Assembly (NCBI RefSeq): GCF_000262545.1
Contig: NZ_JH660658.1
Coordinates: forward strand, 95,894 to 139,446
Length of the DNA: 43,553 nt
Reading direction: 5' to 3'
DNA from: Prevotella bivia DSM 20514
GTDB taxonomy: Bacteria > Bacteroidota > Bacteroidia > Bacteroidales > Bacteroidaceae
The position numbers were made by a program, and so were the translations under genes. Position 1 is the stretch's first letter; each line of letters opens with the position of its first letter. This document shows, piece by piece, positions 33,861-43,538 of this stretch. The notes beneath the pieces were generated by a model that was not told the origin of the DNA, ran no database searches, and worked only from the letters and a program-made list of their open reading frames with translations.

Positions 33861-34436
33861 ATGAAGAAAGAAGATTTATTGGCTAAGTTGCGTGCAAATA
33901 CAATGCAGCAATTTGATATGCCCGAGATAAAAGTAAATGCCATTACTTATTCTGATGCTGTAAAGCAATATATCGAGATGAGTAAAACGGTAGGTTGTAC
34001 AGTTGTAGAATTAGGTAAGACCGATGATTTAAACACTGCTATTCGTGCCGCTTATCCAGAGGCAAATATTTATTGTTCTAATGTTAAAGGTGTTCAGGCA
34101 GATCTAAATCCTGATACGGTGGCTAATGCTGCTGATATGGAGGGAGTAGATGTCGGAGTAATCCTAGGCGATATTGCTGTTGCAGAGAATGGTTGCGTTT
34201 GGATTCCTCAGATGATGAAGGAGCGTGCTGTTTGTTTCATTTCAGAAAATCTTGTGATTATTGTTGATAAAGATAAGATAGTCAATAATATGCACGAGGC
34301 ATATAAAAAGATAGCAATGCCTGATTATGGTTATGGCACTTTCATTTCTGGCCCTAGTAAAACCGCTGATATTGAGCAAGCTTTAGTGATGGGTGCGCAA
34401 GCTGCCAAAGCGGTAACTATTCTGCTTAGAGGATAA
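33861..34436 (+). CDS. lutC: LutC-like LUD domain protein
   Basis: The 191-residue protein consists of one LUD domain, with NAADMEGVDVGVILGDIAVA, ENGCVWIPQMMKERAVCFIS and the end YGTFISGPSKTADIEQALVM. The GPSKTADIE segment is characteristic of LutC/YkgG proteins. It completes the lutABC operon and is followed by a strong terminator. Confidence 0.92.
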   Translation: MKKEDLLAKLRANTMQQFDMPEIKVNAITYSDAVKQYIEMSKTVGCTVVELGKTDDLNTAIRAAYPEANIYCSNVKGVQADLNPDTVANAADMEGVDVGVILGDIAVAENGCVWIPQMMKERAVCFISENLVIIVDKDKIVNNMHEAYKKIAMPDYGYGTFISGPSKTADIEQALVMGAQAAKAVTILLRG

Positions 34437-34451
34437 AAGTTAATTATGCGA

Positions 34452-34506
34452 AAATACCCGATAGAACTTTTTCATAGGAAAGAGTATTATCGGGTATTTT
34501 TTGTAA
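34452..34506 (+). terminator. Terminator of lutABC
   Basis: AAAATACCCGATA and TATCGGGTATTTT form a 13-bp stem followed by more T; its T run is adjacent to the enolase promoter. Confidence 0.8.
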
Positions 34507-34511
34507 CTTTG
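34504..34511 (+). promoter_or_regulatory. -7 element of eno
   Basis: TAACTTTG is an exact -7 match immediately after the lutC terminator, 52 bp before the eno start. Confidence 0.6.
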
Positions 34512-34551
34512 CAGTAATAATAAAAAGCTATAATTTCATTTTATAAAATAA

Positions 34552-35871
<1,320 letters not shown>

Positions 35872-35898
35872 TTCCTATTTAGGAATAACTAATTATAT

Positions 35899-35931
35899 AA
35901 GGGAAGCTTTCATATGAAGGCTTCCCTTTTT
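35899..35931 (+). terminator. Terminator of eno
   Basis: GGGAAGC (35901-35907) and GCTTCCC (35920-35926) form the stem, extended by TTCATATGAA in the loop, followed by TTTTTA. Confidence 0.85.
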
Positions 35932-35936
35932 AGTTC

Positions 35937-35971
35937 GTCTGATTTCATACCTTTGTCGTATGAAATCAGAC
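35937..35971. repeat. Perfect 14-bp inverted repeat after eno
   Basis: GTCTGATTTCATAC (35937-35950) and GTATGAAATCAGAC (35958-35971) flank the 7-base loop CTTTGTC. There is no T run, so it is not a typical terminator. TACCTTTG, a -7 match on the plus strand, spans the left arm and loop (35948-35955). No gene follows on the plus strand before the tRNA. Confidence 0.75.
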
Positions 35972-36090
35972 ACATTATTACGGGTTCTTCTCCCTTCTGT
36001 TCTAGTAGATAATTTTGATATTATTGCTGTCCGATAAAACTTTTTTCTCCATATAAATTTAGAGCTGACTCCTATTTTAGGAATCAGTCC

Positions 36091-36160
36091 TATCCCCACT
36101 AAATTTCTACTGAGCCTTAAGTAAACTATATGGATATCCCCACTAAATTTCTACTGAGCC
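36091..36160. repeat. 26-bp direct repeat, two copies 44 bp apart
   Basis: TATCCCCACTAAATTTCTAC followed by TGAGCC occurs at 36091-36116 and again at 36135-36160, separated by 18 bp. The copies are identical. No gene covers them. The stretch 35972-36190 otherwise shows nothing coding. Confidence 0.8.
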
Positions 36161-36191
36161 CAAAAATCCACTAACCCGTTTTTAGCGGTAT

Positions 36192-36224
36192 AAAAAAAGG
36201 ATTACTAAAATAGTAATCCTTTTG
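36192..36224 (-). terminator. Terminator of tRNA-Arg(ACG)
   Basis: AAAGGATTACT and AGTAATCCTTT flank a short AT loop; on the minus strand the stem is followed by TTTTTTT, immediately after the tRNA 3' end. Confidence 0.8.
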
Positions 36225-36298
36225 TGATTCTGGCGGGATTCAAACCCACAACCTCTTGATCCGTAGTCAAGTGCTCTATTCAGTTGAGCTACAGAACC
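36225..36298 (-). tRNA. tRNA-Arg (anticodon ACG)
   Basis: On the minus strand acceptor GGTTCTG pairs with CAGAATC (one G-T), the anticodon arm is CTTGA-CTACGGA-TCAAG with ACG, and the T-arm stem is TGTGG/CCGC-like around TTTGAAT. CCA is not encoded. A consensus promoter lies upstream at 36343-36374. Confidence 0.93.
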
Positions 36299-36342
36299 GT
36301 TCTTTAAGAATTAGCAGTTTTGCTGTTTCTTAATTGCGAGTG

Positions 36343-36374
36343 CAAAGGTATAGCTTTTTTGTGATATAGCCAAA
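36343..36374 (-). promoter_or_regulatory. Promoter of tRNA-Arg(ACG)
   Basis: On the minus strand TTTG (36374-36371), 20 bases and TACCTTTG (36350-36343) match the consensus exactly. Confidence 0.75.
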
Positions 36375-36393
36375 ACTTTTTATTACTTTTTTT

Positions 36394-37041
36394 CTACTTT
36401 TTCTCGTTTTCATCTATGAGAGTAGGTAGAGATATGCTATAACGTACAGCTATAAAGCGAATTACACACACAGAAAAGAAAGCAATAATTGTGGTGATAG
36501 CTAGGTTTACACCAAGCTCGTAGAATACCCAATATACGGTTCCTCCTGCCACACTTGCCATTGCATATATTTCTTTTCGGAATATTACAGGGATATTGTT
36601 GAGAACGACATCACGGATCACACCGCCAGCCACACCTGTGATACAACCCATTGTAATAGCAACCCAGAAAGGATGTCCTAATGCTAATGTCTTTTGCATA
36701 CCTGCTAGTGTGAAGAGTGCTAAACCTAAAGTGTCGAAAACAAACCAAGCGTTGTTAAGACGGCGAATGAGTTTTCGAAAGAGTATAACGAATATGAGTG
36801 CCATTCCTGTACAAAGAACATATTCTATACTTTCCATCCAAAAGGGAGTTACACCGAGCATCAGATCACGTATGGTACCGCCACCAATAGCAACGGCAAA
36901 GCCACACACATAGCCGCCAAACCAGTCGAAATGTTTGGCAGCAGCGTGGCGTATTCCTGATATAGCGAACGCAAAGGTACCGAGAAATTCGAGCAAATTT
37001 TGTAGCGTTGCTACTAGTTGCGGATCGTTGTATGACATCAT
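36394..37041 (-). CDS. TRIC-type cation channel family membrane protein (UPF0126/YicG-like)
   Basis: The 215-residue inner-membrane protein has about seven hydrophobic segments arranged as two related halves. Each half carries the family glycine motif: CGFAVAIGGGTIRDLMLG (about 45-62) and GCITGVAGGVIRDVVLNNIP (about 132-151). Bacterial homologues of TRIC channels conduct monovalent cations as trimers; the physiological role here is unknown. It is the last gene of the rarA, dehydrogenase, TRIC group on the minus strand, with an 18-bp gap before it. Confidence 0.9.
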   Translation of the reverse strand: MMSYNDPQLVATLQNLLEFLGTFAFAISGIRHAAAKHFDWFGGYVCGFAVAIGGGTIRDLMLGVTPFWMESIEYVLCTGMALIFVILFRKLIRRLNNAWFVFDTLGLALFTLAGMQKTLALGHPFWVAITMGCITGVAGGVIRDVVLNNIPVIFRKEIYAMASVAGGTVYWVFYELGVNLAITTIIAFFSVCVIRFIAVRYSISLPTLIDENEKK

Positions 37042-37059
37042 AGTTATTACGGATGGCTA

Positions 37060-38019
37060 TTACGATTTGTTGATTACATTTTGAGGTGTTCCCTCAATAA
37101 ATTTTCTTATGTTTTCTATAGCTATAGCCATAAGTCGTTGGCGTGCTTCAAAAGTTGCCCAAGCAATGTGTGGTGTGATGTAAGCATGTGGCTCTTTCAT
37201 TAAGCGATTGTTGGGAGTTGGGGGCTCTTGTGTCATTACATCGGCACAATAAGCTTTTAACTGACCACTCTCAAGGGCATCGGCAACAGCGTCTTCATCA
37301 ATCAAACCGCCACGACCAGTATTGATCAAGATGGTGCCAGCGTGCATCATTGCAAGTGTTTCCTTATTGATCATTTTGTCGGTTGAGGCATTCAATGGGC
37401 AGTGAAGCGAAATAACATCAGAGGTTGCAAGGAGCCCTTCTAAGGTAGTTTTGCGGATGTTGTCTGGCAATTCGCTGCTATTCTTACTAGTAAAAGCATT
37501 AACATCCATACCAAAAGCATGAGCTATTTCTGCCACTTTATAACCAATATTACCTAAGCCTACAATGCCTAATGTCTTGCTTGATAACTCCATAAGAGGT
37601 GTATTCCAATAGCAAAAATCCTGCTTTTCGCTCCATTTACCTTGGCGAGTTTCTTCTGCGTAGCAATTAGGCTTTGTCGCTACATTTAGTAATAGTGCAA
37701 AAACCATTTGTGCAACACTATCCGTGCTATAGGCAGGGATATTACAAACGGTGATACCTCTTTCTGTGCAGGCTTCAAGGTCGATATTGTTATAACCTGT
37801 AGCCATCTCGCCTACATATTTTAATTTTGGTAATTGAGCTATTAGCTCACGGCTAATATTTATCTTATTTATTAATATCATCTCGGCATCTTTAGCGCGT
37901 TCTACCACTTCTTCTGGTGTAGAACGATTGTAAATAGTTAAGTTACCAAGTTGTGATATTTCATCCCATGACAAGTCGCCAGGGTTTACTGTAAAACAGT
38001 CTAATGCTACTATATTCAT
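37060..38019 (-). CDS. D-2-hydroxyacid dehydrogenase (glycerate/hydroxypyruvate reductase-like)
   Basis: A 319-residue NAD(P)-dependent dehydrogenase of the D-isomer family. The Rossmann motif is LGIVGLGNIGYKVAEIAHAF (about 150-170). Catalytic residues are expected in INTGRGGLIDEDAV (Arg), MTQEPPTPNNRL (Glu) and YITPHIAWATFEARQR (His). HIAWAT is typical of the glycerate dehydrogenase (HprA) subgroup, but the exact substrate is not certain. It lies 27 bp after rarA. Confidence 0.88.
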   Translation of the reverse strand: MNIVALDCFTVNPGDLSWDEISQLGNLTIYNRSTPEEVVERAKDAEMILINKINISRELIAQLPKLKYVGEMATGYNNIDLEACTERGITVCNIPAYSTDSVAQMVFALLLNVATKPNCYAEETRQGKWSEKQDFCYWNTPLMELSSKTLGIVGLGNIGYKVAEIAHAFGMDVNAFTSKNSSELPDNIRKTTLEGLLATSDVISLHCPLNASTDKMINKETLAMMHAGTILINTGRGGLIDEDAVADALESGQLKAYCADVMTQEPPTPNNRLMKEPHAYITPHIAWATFEARQRLMAIAIENIRKFIEGTPQNVINKS

Positions 38020-38046
38020 AATTTTAAATGCTTAAAGTATTTATTT

Positions 38047-39318
38047 TTATTCTTTTCTTTTTCCCCATAACTGTAACATCCTTTGGTATTGCTTTTCCTC
38101 AATAGGGGAGTGTTGTGCATACCAAAAACGTTTCTCGGTTAAAGTATCAGGCAAGTACTGTTGAGGGACAAAGTTGTTTGGGTAGTCATGCGGATAGATA
38201 TATCCATCATGATAGCCAAGTTCTTTCATAAGCTTTGTAGGTGCATTGCGAAGGGGTAGGGGAACAAGTTGGTTACCACTCTGCCGCACTTCTGCAAGAG
38301 CTTTGTCTATTGCTAAGTACGCCGAATTGCTCTTTGGAGAAGTTGCTAAGTAAATAGCAGCTTCAGCTAGTGGTATCCTTCCTTCTGGCCATCCTATCTT
38401 CATGACAGCATCAAAAGCTGCATTGGCAATAAGTAAGGCGTTGGGGTTAGCTAGTCCGATGTCTTCAGATGCACTGATGACGAGACGGCGAGCGATAAAT
38501 TGTGGATCCTCACCTCCTTCTATCATGCGTGCCATCCAATAGATTGCAGCATCGGGATCGCTACCACGGATCGACTTGATAAATGCAGAGATAATGTCGT
38601 AGTGCATCTCGCCGTCTTTGTCGTAAGCCAATGGGTTTTGCTGTAATCGTTCCTCTACAAGATTGTCGGTAATATCTACCTTCTCTTCTTCTAGTGTTGC
38701 CGAAACAATGAGGTCAAGTATGTTCAATAGCTTGCGTGCATCGCCTCCACTATATCTTAGGAGAGCTTTTGTCTCTGTGAGTTTTATCTTGAGTTTCTTT
38801 AGTTCTATATCTTCCGTAATGGCACGTTGAAGTAAAGCAAGCAGATCTTTCTGTTCTAAAGACTTCAGTGTGTAGAGTTGGCAACGCGACAAAAGTGGGC
38901 GGATAACTTCAAAGGAAGGGTTCTCTGTAGTAGCCCCAATAAGCGTTACAATACCTTTTTCTACTGCTCCTAGCAAAGAGTCTTGCTGCGATTTCGAAAA
39001 GCGATGGATCTCATCAATAAATAAAATAGGCGAGTTGGCTGAAAAAAAACGGTTACTTTTCGCCTTTTCTATCACTTCGCGCACATCCTTAACACCGCTC
39101 GTTACAGCCGAAAGCGTATAGAATGGAGTTTCTAGTTTATGAGCAATGATCTGTGCAAGGGTAGTTTTTCCTACTCCCGGAGGTCCCCAAAGAATGAACG
39201 AAGAGATATGTCCTGACTCGATCATTCGTCTCAGTACAGCATCTTTTCCTACCAAATGTTCTTGCCCTATATATTGGTCAAGCGTGCGAGGGCGCATTCT
39301 TTCGGCTAATGGTTCCAT
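38047..39318 (-). CDS. rarA: Replication-associated recombination protein A (AAA+ ATPase)
   Basis: A clamp-loader-like ATPase that acts at stalled replication forks. The 423-residue protein starts MEPLAERMRPRTLDQYIGQE, the RarA/MgsA signature. Walker A is WGPPGVGKTTLAQ, Walker B is ILFIDEIHRFSKSQQD, sensor 1 is IGATTENPSFEVI, and the C-terminal tetramerisation region contains IRGSDPDAAIYWMARMIEGG. It is the first gene of its operon. TATATTTG on the minus strand (39349-39342) is the probable -7 element. Confidence 0.95.
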   Translation of the reverse strand: MEPLAERMRPRTLDQYIGQEHLVGKDAVLRRMIESGHISSFILWGPPGVGKTTLAQIIAHKLETPFYTLSAVTSGVKDVREVIEKAKSNRFFSANSPILFIDEIHRFSKSQQDSLLGAVEKGIVTLIGATTENPSFEVIRPLLSRCQLYTLKSLEQKDLLALLQRAITEDIELKKLKIKLTETKALLRYSGGDARKLLNILDLIVSATLEEEKVDITDNLVEERLQQNPLAYDKDGEMHYDIISAFIKSIRGSDPDAAIYWMARMIEGGEDPQFIARRLVISASEDIGLANPNALLIANAAFDAVMKIGWPEGRIPLAEAAIYLATSPKSNSAYLAIDKALAEVRQSGNQLVPLPLRNAPTKLMKELGYHDGYIYPHDYPNNFVPQQYLPDTLTEKRFWYAQHSPIEEKQYQRMLQLWGKRKE

Positions 39319-39427
39319 TTTTTTCTATCAATATCTATATGCAAATATACGCATTTTTTTATAAAGTAATGCTGTTACTAGATGAAAGACTACCTATAAA
39401 TTCATAATACCTTAACTATATTTTTTG

Positions 39428-39435
39428 TACCTTTG
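39428..39435 (+). promoter_or_regulatory. -7 element of the FUSC gene
   Basis: TACCTTTG is an exact -7 match 20 bp before the start codon; no clear -33 TTTG. Confidence 0.55.
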
Positions 39436-39455
39436 CACCAAATCAGGATAAGTGT

Positions 39456-41615
39456 ATGAAGACATCAAGACTACTTTATGCTAGGGTTCACCCCTTTGTA
39501 AAACAGCTACAACACCTTTGGACAGCATTCTTTTGGACAGTTCCAGATAACTTGTGGGCACTGAAAGTAACATTGGCAATTGCACTAATGATCATCCCTT
39601 TTAGTTTGTTTAGCGATCCTTTTATAGGGTGTACGTTGGCTCTTGGGTCGGTTGGTGCTGCTCTTGCCGAGGGCGATGACCATCCACGTGGTCGTTGGTA
39701 TAGCTTTATTATCACGATTATAAGCTTTGTTATTATGAGCTTGAGTGTGGAGTTGCTCCATAATTATCCTTGGATTTATGGACCAACAATGGCAGTAACC
39801 GCTTTCTTCCTTATCCTTTTAGGTGGATTATCTTCGCGTTATCAAGGCATTACCTTTGGTGCATTGCTTGTCGGTGTATATGCTATGTTAGGCTTAGGGT
39901 TTCGCCCTTGGTATTATCAACCCATATTTTTACCACTTGGTGGTGTGATGTATGGTAGTATATCGCTCATACTTTTGTCTTTTCGTCCCTATCGTTTGCT
40001 AAAAGAACAGCTCACTTCGGGGTATTCAAATCTTGGTGATTATCTAGCTTTAAAAGCCTCATTGTTTCCTTGTACAAAGCGCGAATATAAGAAAATGCAG
40101 CCTCGATTAGTAAGTAAGAACATTGCTGTAGGCGAGGGAGTGGATAAATTTAAGAGTGTGCTTTACAATTTTCTTGGCGTGTTAGAGGGCAAACCTTTAG
40201 ATGGTGTTGCGCCTTATTACCGTCAATGGATCATTCTACAACAGTTGCATGAACGTGCTACCTCTACTCACCAGCGTTATGATATTTTAACCAAACACTG
40301 TAAAAATGAGCTACTATTAGAGGGCTTCGGACAGTATATGAAGGTGTTAGCACGTACTATTAAACGCTTCGGAGCTAACATCTTAACGGACAAAAAGTTT
40401 GTTTTGCCTACTTCTTTACATTGGACACACGATATGGTGAAGCTACAATTAGAGCAAAGTAAAGATAATCCTGAATACACTTCGCTGTCGCTTCTCTATG
40501 ATAATTTAGAGCATATTCGTGGGTTGCTAATTTCGTTGCAAGAAGTTTCTACGGGATATACTATCCCATTAGAAGAACTACAATATAAGCCTGCACCATT
40601 AAAGCAACGATTAAAGGCTCTGTTTAAAGCTGATAATCTTCGTTTTCGTCATGCCATTCGTCTCTCGCTTTGTATGTTAGTGGGCTATATTTTAATGGAA
40701 GCTTTCCACTTAGAAAAGGGCGTATGGATAGTGTTAACGGCAGTCTTTGTATGTCAGCGCGATTATGTTTCTACGCGCCGTCGTTTGCCAGAGCGCATCC
40801 TTGGAACGTTTATAGGAGTATTGCTTGGTGCGGTATTTGCCAAACTTATGCCATCTGTAGAAGGACAAATCCTTGTTACACTAGGATCCATCTTTACCTT
40901 CTTTTATTGGGTAAGAAAGCGATATACCATTGCGGTGATTTTCATTTCCACCTTTGTTATCGGGTCATTCAATCTTCAAGGAGGCTATCAAATTAGTTTA
41001 GTGGGTTATCGTATACTCTATACGCTTATAGGATCGCTTCTTTCCTATCTTAGCGTTCGTTTCCTATGGCCTGATTGGCAGTATCGTCATATCCCACAAT
41101 ATCTCGATGATGCTATCTCGAAAACGGGTAGATATTTTTATACCATCTATGGAACAAAGGTGAAAGGTACGGTATATTATCACAATCGCCGCACTGCTCA
41201 TTATGCTGATAATGCCCTTGCAATGGCATGGCAAGGGATGGGTGTAGAACCTAAAAAGAAACGATTATTGCAGCAAAAGGCATACGCTTTGACCAATCTT
41301 CATCATGCTTTATTGTCGTATGTATCGGCTTTGGGCGCACATTATTATGGTAAACTGTTATCATCTGAAGAGATAAAGATTTGCGAGCATATTACAACAA
41401 TCTTAGAACAGGTGGGAGTAAACTTAGATCCTACTATACATCCATCTGCTGTTAAGATCAGTATTGATGAGGCTAGTGCGTGGAATTTGCAATTAAAGGA
41501 ACAGCTAAAGCATAATCATAATCAAAATATGACCATTCTATATAATATTTCCCTCACAGCAACAGAGCTGTTAAAGGAAAGTGCTGATACCGATTTTAAG
41601 AAAGATAAAGAGTAA
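39456..41615 (+). CDS. FUSC family inner-membrane protein (YccS-like)
   Basis: The 719-residue protein has two blocks of membrane helices (about 35-185 and 405-540), each followed by a soluble helical segment. This duplicated plan is typical of the YccS/YhfK and aromatic-acid-exporter-like FUSC family. Conserved segments include FIGCTLALGSVGAALAEGDD, EKGVWIVLTAVFVCQRDYVS, then TRRRLPERILGTFIGVLLGA. The last is the family PxxRxxGTxxG motif. The substrate is unknown. It is monocistronic, with its own promoter and terminator. Confidence 0.9.
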   Translation: MKTSRLLYARVHPFVKQLQHLWTAFFWTVPDNLWALKVTLAIALMIIPFSLFSDPFIGCTLALGSVGAALAEGDDHPRGRWYSFIITIISFVIMSLSVELLHNYPWIYGPTMAVTAFFLILLGGLSSRYQGITFGALLVGVYAMLGLGFRPWYYQPIFLPLGGVMYGSISLILLSFRPYRLLKEQLTSGYSNLGDYLALKASLFPCTKREYKKMQPRLVSKNIAVGEGVDKFKSVLYNFLGVLEGKPLDGVAPYYRQWIILQQLHERATSTHQRYDILTKHCKNELLLEGFGQYMKVLARTIKRFGANILTDKKFVLPTSLHWTHDMVKLQLEQSKDNPEYTSLSLLYDNLEHIRGLLISLQEVSTGYTIPLEELQYKPAPLKQRLKALFKADNLRFRHAIRLSLCMLVGYILMEAFHLEKGVWIVLTAVFVCQRDYVSTRRRLPERILGTFIGVLLGAVFAKLMPSVEGQILVTLGSIFTFFYWVRKRYTIAVIFISTFVIGSFNLQGGYQISLVGYRILYTLIGSLLSYLSVRFLWPDWQYRHIPQYLDDAISKTGRYFYTIYGTKVKGTVYYHNRRTAHYADNALAMAWQGMGVEPKKKRLLQQKAYALTNLHHALLSYVSALGAHYYGKLLSSEEIKICEHITTILEQVGVNLDPTIHPSAVKISIDEASAWNLQLKEQLKHNHNQNMTILYNISLTATELLKESADTDFKKDKE

Positions 41616-41658
41616 AAAAAGCTCCCAATCATAGAATGCGATCGGGAGTTTTTTTTAT
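41614..41658 (+). terminator. Terminator of the FUSC gene
   Basis: GCTCCCAATC and GATCGGGAGT pair with one mismatch; an A run precedes and a T run of eight or more follows, so it may act in both directions. Confidence 0.8.
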
Positions 41659-41957
41659 TAAGGAGTTAAGATTTTTTATAGCATTTAAAAGGAGTTATCG
41701 CTCCTTCTATATTCACTTGTGGTATAAAGCCGTTACCGAGATGATGATAATACTTTATGGAATGAAACGCAAGGTTTTCTCCTTTAAGCTCCTAAGTGAA
41801 CGAAGTGAGTGATAAAATCAGTGTCATCTATGATGAGTGTGTCTATATATAAAATAAGGTGTTGATAAGAAAATAGTAGGGGATAGCTATGTTTTGAAGT
41901 GCGAGTATGGCCACCTCCACCTATTGTGTGATAATAATCTTTCTTAATCAGTGGTTT
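41659..41957. other. Intergenic region, nothing recognised
   Basis: There is no open frame of note, no convincing promoter and no recognisable RNA. It separates the convergent FUSC and DUF2461 genes. It is less AT-rich than other gaps and may be a relic. Confidence 0.4.
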
Positions 41958-42671
41958 TTACTCGTAATCGTCTACTACTGAGTTGATTATATCCATCATA
42001 GGTTTTCCTATTTTGCAGATGCTAGCAAGCCGTGTTGCCCAATCCCTTTGTTGGAAGAAATCATCAGACAGCTTTAGCCAGCAGCAATAATCCTTCATAC
42101 GGAGATACTCTATGTGTTCATAATCTTTGGGGAAACCTTTAGGGCAGGTTTTTAGAAAGCTTAGTCCAAAACCTTTATCGGTAGCAATACTTGTACCGTC
42201 CCATTTTCCTTCTCCTACCTTTCCGAAGTAACCAATGAAGTCCTTATTTTCTACACTTTTTAGCCATTCGTCAATATTTCCCATAATCTCATTACGACAT
42301 GAGGTGAGAATATTGGTAGGGAGATAATAGCAACCTATAGCAATAAGGTTATTATTAGGTTGGATATGGAAGTAATAACCTCCACGCAATGCCTTGCGTC
42401 CTTTTGCACAAATATAAGCACCAAAATGGCGTTTGTATGGACTTTTGTCAGGCGAAAAGCGAGTATCTCGGTTAAAACGATAAGTACAGTCCTTAGGTTT
42501 AAGATGTGCTATTTCTGGATCAATTGTGGCAAGTGCAGCAATAAGTTCGGCTAGCCCTTGCTCAAAATCAGCTTTCACCGTGTCATATTCAGCCCTGTTC
42601 GCCTGAAACCATTCACGATTATTATTGGCAGCAATCCCTTGAAGGAAAGCCTGTATTCTTTGTATATCCAT
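41958..42671 (-). CDS. DUF2461 domain-containing protein
   Basis: The 237-residue soluble protein belongs to the DUF2461 (TIGR02453) family, function unknown. Typical segments are IQAFLQGIAANNNREWFQAN, YRFNRDTRFSPDKSPYKRHF, GAYICAKGRKALRGGYYFHI and KTCPKGFPKDYEHIEYLRMK. It follows nth by 1 bp and is probably co-transcribed with it. No catalytic site is established for the family. Confidence 0.92.
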   Translation of the reverse strand: MDIQRIQAFLQGIAANNNREWFQANRAEYDTVKADFEQGLAELIAALATIDPEIAHLKPKDCTYRFNRDTRFSPDKSPYKRHFGAYICAKGRKALRGGYYFHIQPNNNLIAIGCYYLPTNILTSCRNEIMGNIDEWLKSVENKDFIGYFGKVGEGKWDGTSIATDKGFGLSFLKTCPKGFPKDYEHIEYLRMKDYCCWLKLSDDFFQQRDWATRLASICKIGKPMMDIINSVVDDYE

Positions 42672-42672
42672 G

Positions 42673-43323
42673 TTATTCTAGTTTGCTATTTTCTAAAAGT
42701 TTGGGGCAGAACGCTTCAAACGGACATTTCTCACATAGTGGGCGTGCACTTTTACAGATGTAGCGACCATGGAGTAAGATCCAATGATGCGCGTTTGTTA
42801 CCTCTTCCTTTGCTATATGCTTCATGAGATAATCCTCTACCTTTCGTGGCGTATTGGCTTCTTTTGGTACCAATCCTAAGCGATGACTAACACGATAGAC
42901 ATGAGTATCAACGGCTAGCGTAGGTTTCCCAAACCATACAGCTTGCACTACATTGGCTGTTTTTCTGCCTACCCCAGGTAGTTTTACAAGTTCTTTTGGA
43001 TCGGAGGGAACTTCTCCCCCGTATGCCTCCACCAACATACGCGACATTTCTACCAAATGTTTAGCCTTTGAATTGGGGTAAGACACACTCTTCACATATT
43101 CGAAAACATCTTCTACTTCTGCCTTAGCCATTGTTTTTGCATCAGGGAAGTGTTGAAATAAAGCGGGGGTAATAGCATTGATACGTTTGTCGGTACATTG
43201 CGCCGAAAGGAGTGTTGCACAAATGAGTTGGAATGCAGAGCCAAACATAAGTTCGGTAGTTACTTCTCCTACATTTGTGCGGAAGTAATCCATTGTTATT
43301 TTATATCGTTCGTTGCGTGTCAC
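42673..43323 (-). CDS. nth: Endonuclease III (DNA glycosylase/AP lyase)
   Basis: Removes oxidised pyrimidines and nicks abasic sites in base-excision repair. The 216-residue protein has the helix-hairpin-helix with the catalytic Lys in LVKLPGVGRKTANVVQ and the catalytic Asp in LAVDTHVYRVSHRLGL. The 4Fe-4S cluster motif is C-x6-C-x2-C-x5-C (ICKSARPLCEKCPFEAFC). All key residues are intact. It is the first gene of a pair with DUF2461. Two -7-like elements, each in a copy of a 25-bp direct repeat, lie upstream. Confidence 0.96.
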   Translation of the reverse strand: MTRNERYKITMDYFRTNVGEVTTELMFGSAFQLICATLLSAQCTDKRINAITPALFQHFPDAKTMAKAEVEDVFEYVKSVSYPNSKAKHLVEMSRMLVEAYGGEVPSDPKELVKLPGVGRKTANVVQAVWFGKPTLAVDTHVYRVSHRLGLVPKEANTPRKVEDYLMKHIAKEEVTNAHHWILLHGRYICKSARPLCEKCPFEAFCPKLLENSKLE

Positions 43324-43371
43324 TTTATTGAATTGATAATTGAGAGTTGAGAATTAAAAATTAAAAGGTTA

Positions 43372-43462
43372 CCGCCTATCTTCTACAAAGATAGTGCCAA
43401 TGAGCGGAATGAAAGTTTACTTTCAAATTCCCGAATGCCGCCTATCTTCTACAAAGGTAGTG
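43372..43462. repeat. 25-bp direct repeat carrying -7 elements upstream of nth
   Basis: CCGCCTATCTTCTACAAAG, then ATAGTG (43372-43396) or GTAGTG (43438-43462), occurs twice 66 bp apart with one difference. On the minus strand each copy holds a -7 match, TATCTTTG (43393-43386) and TACCTTTG (43459-43452), so the nth promoter appears duplicated. No exact TTTG -33 box lies at the right distance for either. Confidence 0.7.
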
Positions 43463-43477
43463 AAAACTAACTGAAAA

Positions 43478-43509
43478 TTTGGCTTTTCTAAAAAGTTAAT
43501 GTACTTTTG
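43478..43509 (+). promoter_or_regulatory. Consensus promoter of the last gene
   Basis: TTTG (43478-43481), 20 bases and TACTTTTG (43502-43509) match the consensus exactly, 29 bp before an ATG. Confidence 0.7.
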
Positions 43510-43538
43510 CATATTAGAATAAAAAATAAAACAAGGTT

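Noticed and set aside
35893..36099. 68-codon minus-strand frame after eno
   Set aside because: It spans the eno terminator and the 14-bp inverted repeat and resembles no protein.
36091..36160. Resemblance of AAATTTCTACT in the 26-bp repeats to the AATTTCTACT part of Cas12a repeats
   Set aside because: Only about ten bases match, the GTAGAT stem partner is missing, the 18-bp gap is too short for a spacer, and no cas12a gene is present.
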